Of a DNA stretch of 64,000 nucleotides, positions 63,235 to 64,000 are shown in pieces. The position numbers and the translations under genes are program-made. Origin of the DNA: Aminobacter sp. J41 (lineage in GTDB: Bacteria > Pseudomonadota > Alphaproteobacteria > Rhizobiales > Rhizobiaceae). Position 1 is the first letter of the stretch. Every line of letters starts with the position of its first letter. Where the stretch lies: contig NZ_JAGL01000011.1 of NCBI RefSeq assembly GCF_000526635.1, positions 218-64,217 on the forward strand. The letters run 5' to 3'. Under the pieces are notes generated by a model. That model was not told the DNA's origin and searched no databases. It saw only the letters and a program-made list of their open reading frames with translations.

Positions 63235-63251
63235 GGGCGCGACTATACGCG

Positions 63252-63288
63252 AAAAAGGAAGGAGGCGACGGCCCTGAGACCGTCGCCT
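63252..63288 (-). terminator. Rho-independent terminator of degP
   Basis: 9-bp stem AGGCGACGG (63263-63271) / CCGTCGCCT (63280-63288). On the minus strand the stem is followed by CCTTCCTTTTTCGCG. It is located between degP and the response-regulator gene. Confidence 0.8.
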
Positions 63289-63302
63289 TGTTCATACCGC
63301 GA

Positions 63303-64000
63303 TCAGCCGATCGGCAGCGGCACGAAGTGGTTGTTGTTGTCGCGGGAGACCTGCAGCAGGACCGCCTTGCGGCCCGCCTTCGAGGCTTCCTCGACAGCCT
63401 TGCCGATATCCTCGCCGCTCGTCACCAGGTTCGAGTTCACCGCGACGATCACGTCGCCGACCTGGATGTCGCGCTCCTCAGCAGGGCTGCCCGGCTCGAC
63501 TTCGGTTACGACCACGCCCTTGCCATCATCGGCCGGGGCCACGGTTATGCCGAGGTCAGCGAGAGCGGTGTCGGCGGTCGCCTTGCCGCTCGACGGCGCC
63601 TCAGCCTTGGCGGTGTCGGTCGGCAGTTCGCCGAGCTTGACCTTCAGCTTCTCTTCCTTGCCGCCACGCCACAGGGTGACCTCGACCTCCTCGCCCGGGG
63701 CGAAGCTGCCGATGGTACGAGCAAGTTCTCGCGGGTTGGCGACGTCGCGCCCATTGACGGAGGTGATGACGTCACCCGCCTTGATGCCGGCGGCAAGGCC
63801 CGGGCCATTCGCCTGCGGTTCGGTCACAAGCGCGCCCTTCGGCTTCTCGAGGCCGATCGACTCGGCAATCTCGTCGGTCACCGGCTGGATCTGGACGCCC
63901 AGCCAGCCACGGGTCACCGCGCCATTCTCGATCAGGTTCTTGACGACGTGGTTCGCGGTCGAGGCCGGGATGGCGAAGGCGATGCCGACATTGCCGCCCG
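63303..64000 (-). CDS. degP: DegP/DegQ (Do-family) periplasmic serine protease, C-terminal part
   Basis: Runs off the right edge; 232 codons plus a stop are visible. The window edge contains the end of the protease domain (GGNVGIAFAIPASTANHVVK). PDZ1 follows (RGWLGVQIQPVTDEIAESIG ... GLAAGIKAGDVITSVNGRDV). An Ala/Thr linker leads to PDZ2 (VVVTEVEPGSPAEERDIQVG ... DVIVAVN). The catalytic triad lies outside the window. An ATG at 63917 is internal, not the start. Periplasmic chaperone/protease for misfolded envelope proteins; its neighbours are a two-component system. Confidence 0.92.
   Translation of the reverse strand, partial: GGNVGIAFAIPASTANHVVKNLIENGAVTRGWLGVQIQPVTDEIAESIGLEKPKGALVTEPQANGPGLAAGIKAGDVITSVNGRDVANPRELARTIGSFAPGEEVEVTLWRGGKEEKLKVKLGELPTDTAKAEAPSSGKATADTALADLGITVAPADDGKGVVVTEVEPGSPAEERDIQVGDVIVAVNSNLVTSGEDIGKAVEEASKAGRKAVLLQVSRDNNNHFVPLPIG

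Overview
The window is a GC-rich, densely packed alphaproteobacterial chromosome segment, most likely from a member of the Rhizobiales (Rhizobiaceae or Phyllobacteriaceae type). The grounds are a Rhizobium-type glycerol ABC transporter operon (glpD-S-T-P-Q-U-V), a RIME-like palindromic repeat inside it, a Rhizobiales porin, a PdhS-type (PleC/DivJ-like) kinase, GGAAC-N16/17-(c/t)GTT promoters of the EcfG/RpoE2 type, and a degP / response regulator / histidine kinase / glnE arrangement. No rRNA, tRNA, CRISPR array or prophage was seen.

Region 1 (1-9.0 kb) is a surface-polysaccharide and secretion segment. The right end of an IS3-family element (1-81) interrupts a type I secretion ABC transporter between its signature motif and Walker B. 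It is followed by the dTDP-L-rhamnose operon rfbC-D-A-B. A convergent operon holds an unrecognised two-segment membrane protein and two family-2 glycosyltransferases, probably rhamnosyltransferases that use the dTDP-rhamnose.

Region 2 (9.3-23.7 kb) interleaves general-stress and DNA-repair genes with glycerol use. A YghA-like SDR and a topoisomerase IB gene (probable CTG start) lie on one side. The glp operon occupies the middle. A ku-ligD pair and a convergent second ku lie on the other side. Three EcfG-like promoters precede the SDR, ku1 and ku2, so a stress-induced NHEJ set is the best-supported local system. The two glycerol-transporter ATPases have complementary motif losses that predict one working and one degenerate ATP site.

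Region 3 (23.9-46 kb) holds a porin, a serine hydrolase/aminotransferase pair, leucine catabolism genes (TetR, ivd, mccB, and mccA 5.3 kb away), the minCDE operon with a small companion ORF, and assorted housekeeping genes (recR, MltB-type transglycosylase, amn, GST). It also has several small or secreted proteins, including a lipoprotein with two Kazal-like modules and a 55-residue membrane microprotein.

Region 4 (45.6-64 kb) has ETF-ubiquinone oxidoreductase (the electron outlet for isovaleryl-CoA dehydrogenase), a family-4-like uracil-DNA glycosylase, an XRE regulator divergent from a small membrane protein, an EamA transporter coupled to an orphan CoxL-like molybdenum subunit, pepN, a PAS/PdhS kinase, glnE overlapping a histidine kinase and response regulator, and the 3' part of degP running off the window.

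Nothing here is a wholly novel multi-gene system that I can prove. The most interesting leads are the stress-promoter-linked NHEJ/topoisomerase set around glp, the asymmetric GlpS/GlpT ATPases, the unknown protein in the rhamnosyltransferase operon, and the Kazal lipoprotein. All functional statements are by motif recognition; no database search was run.
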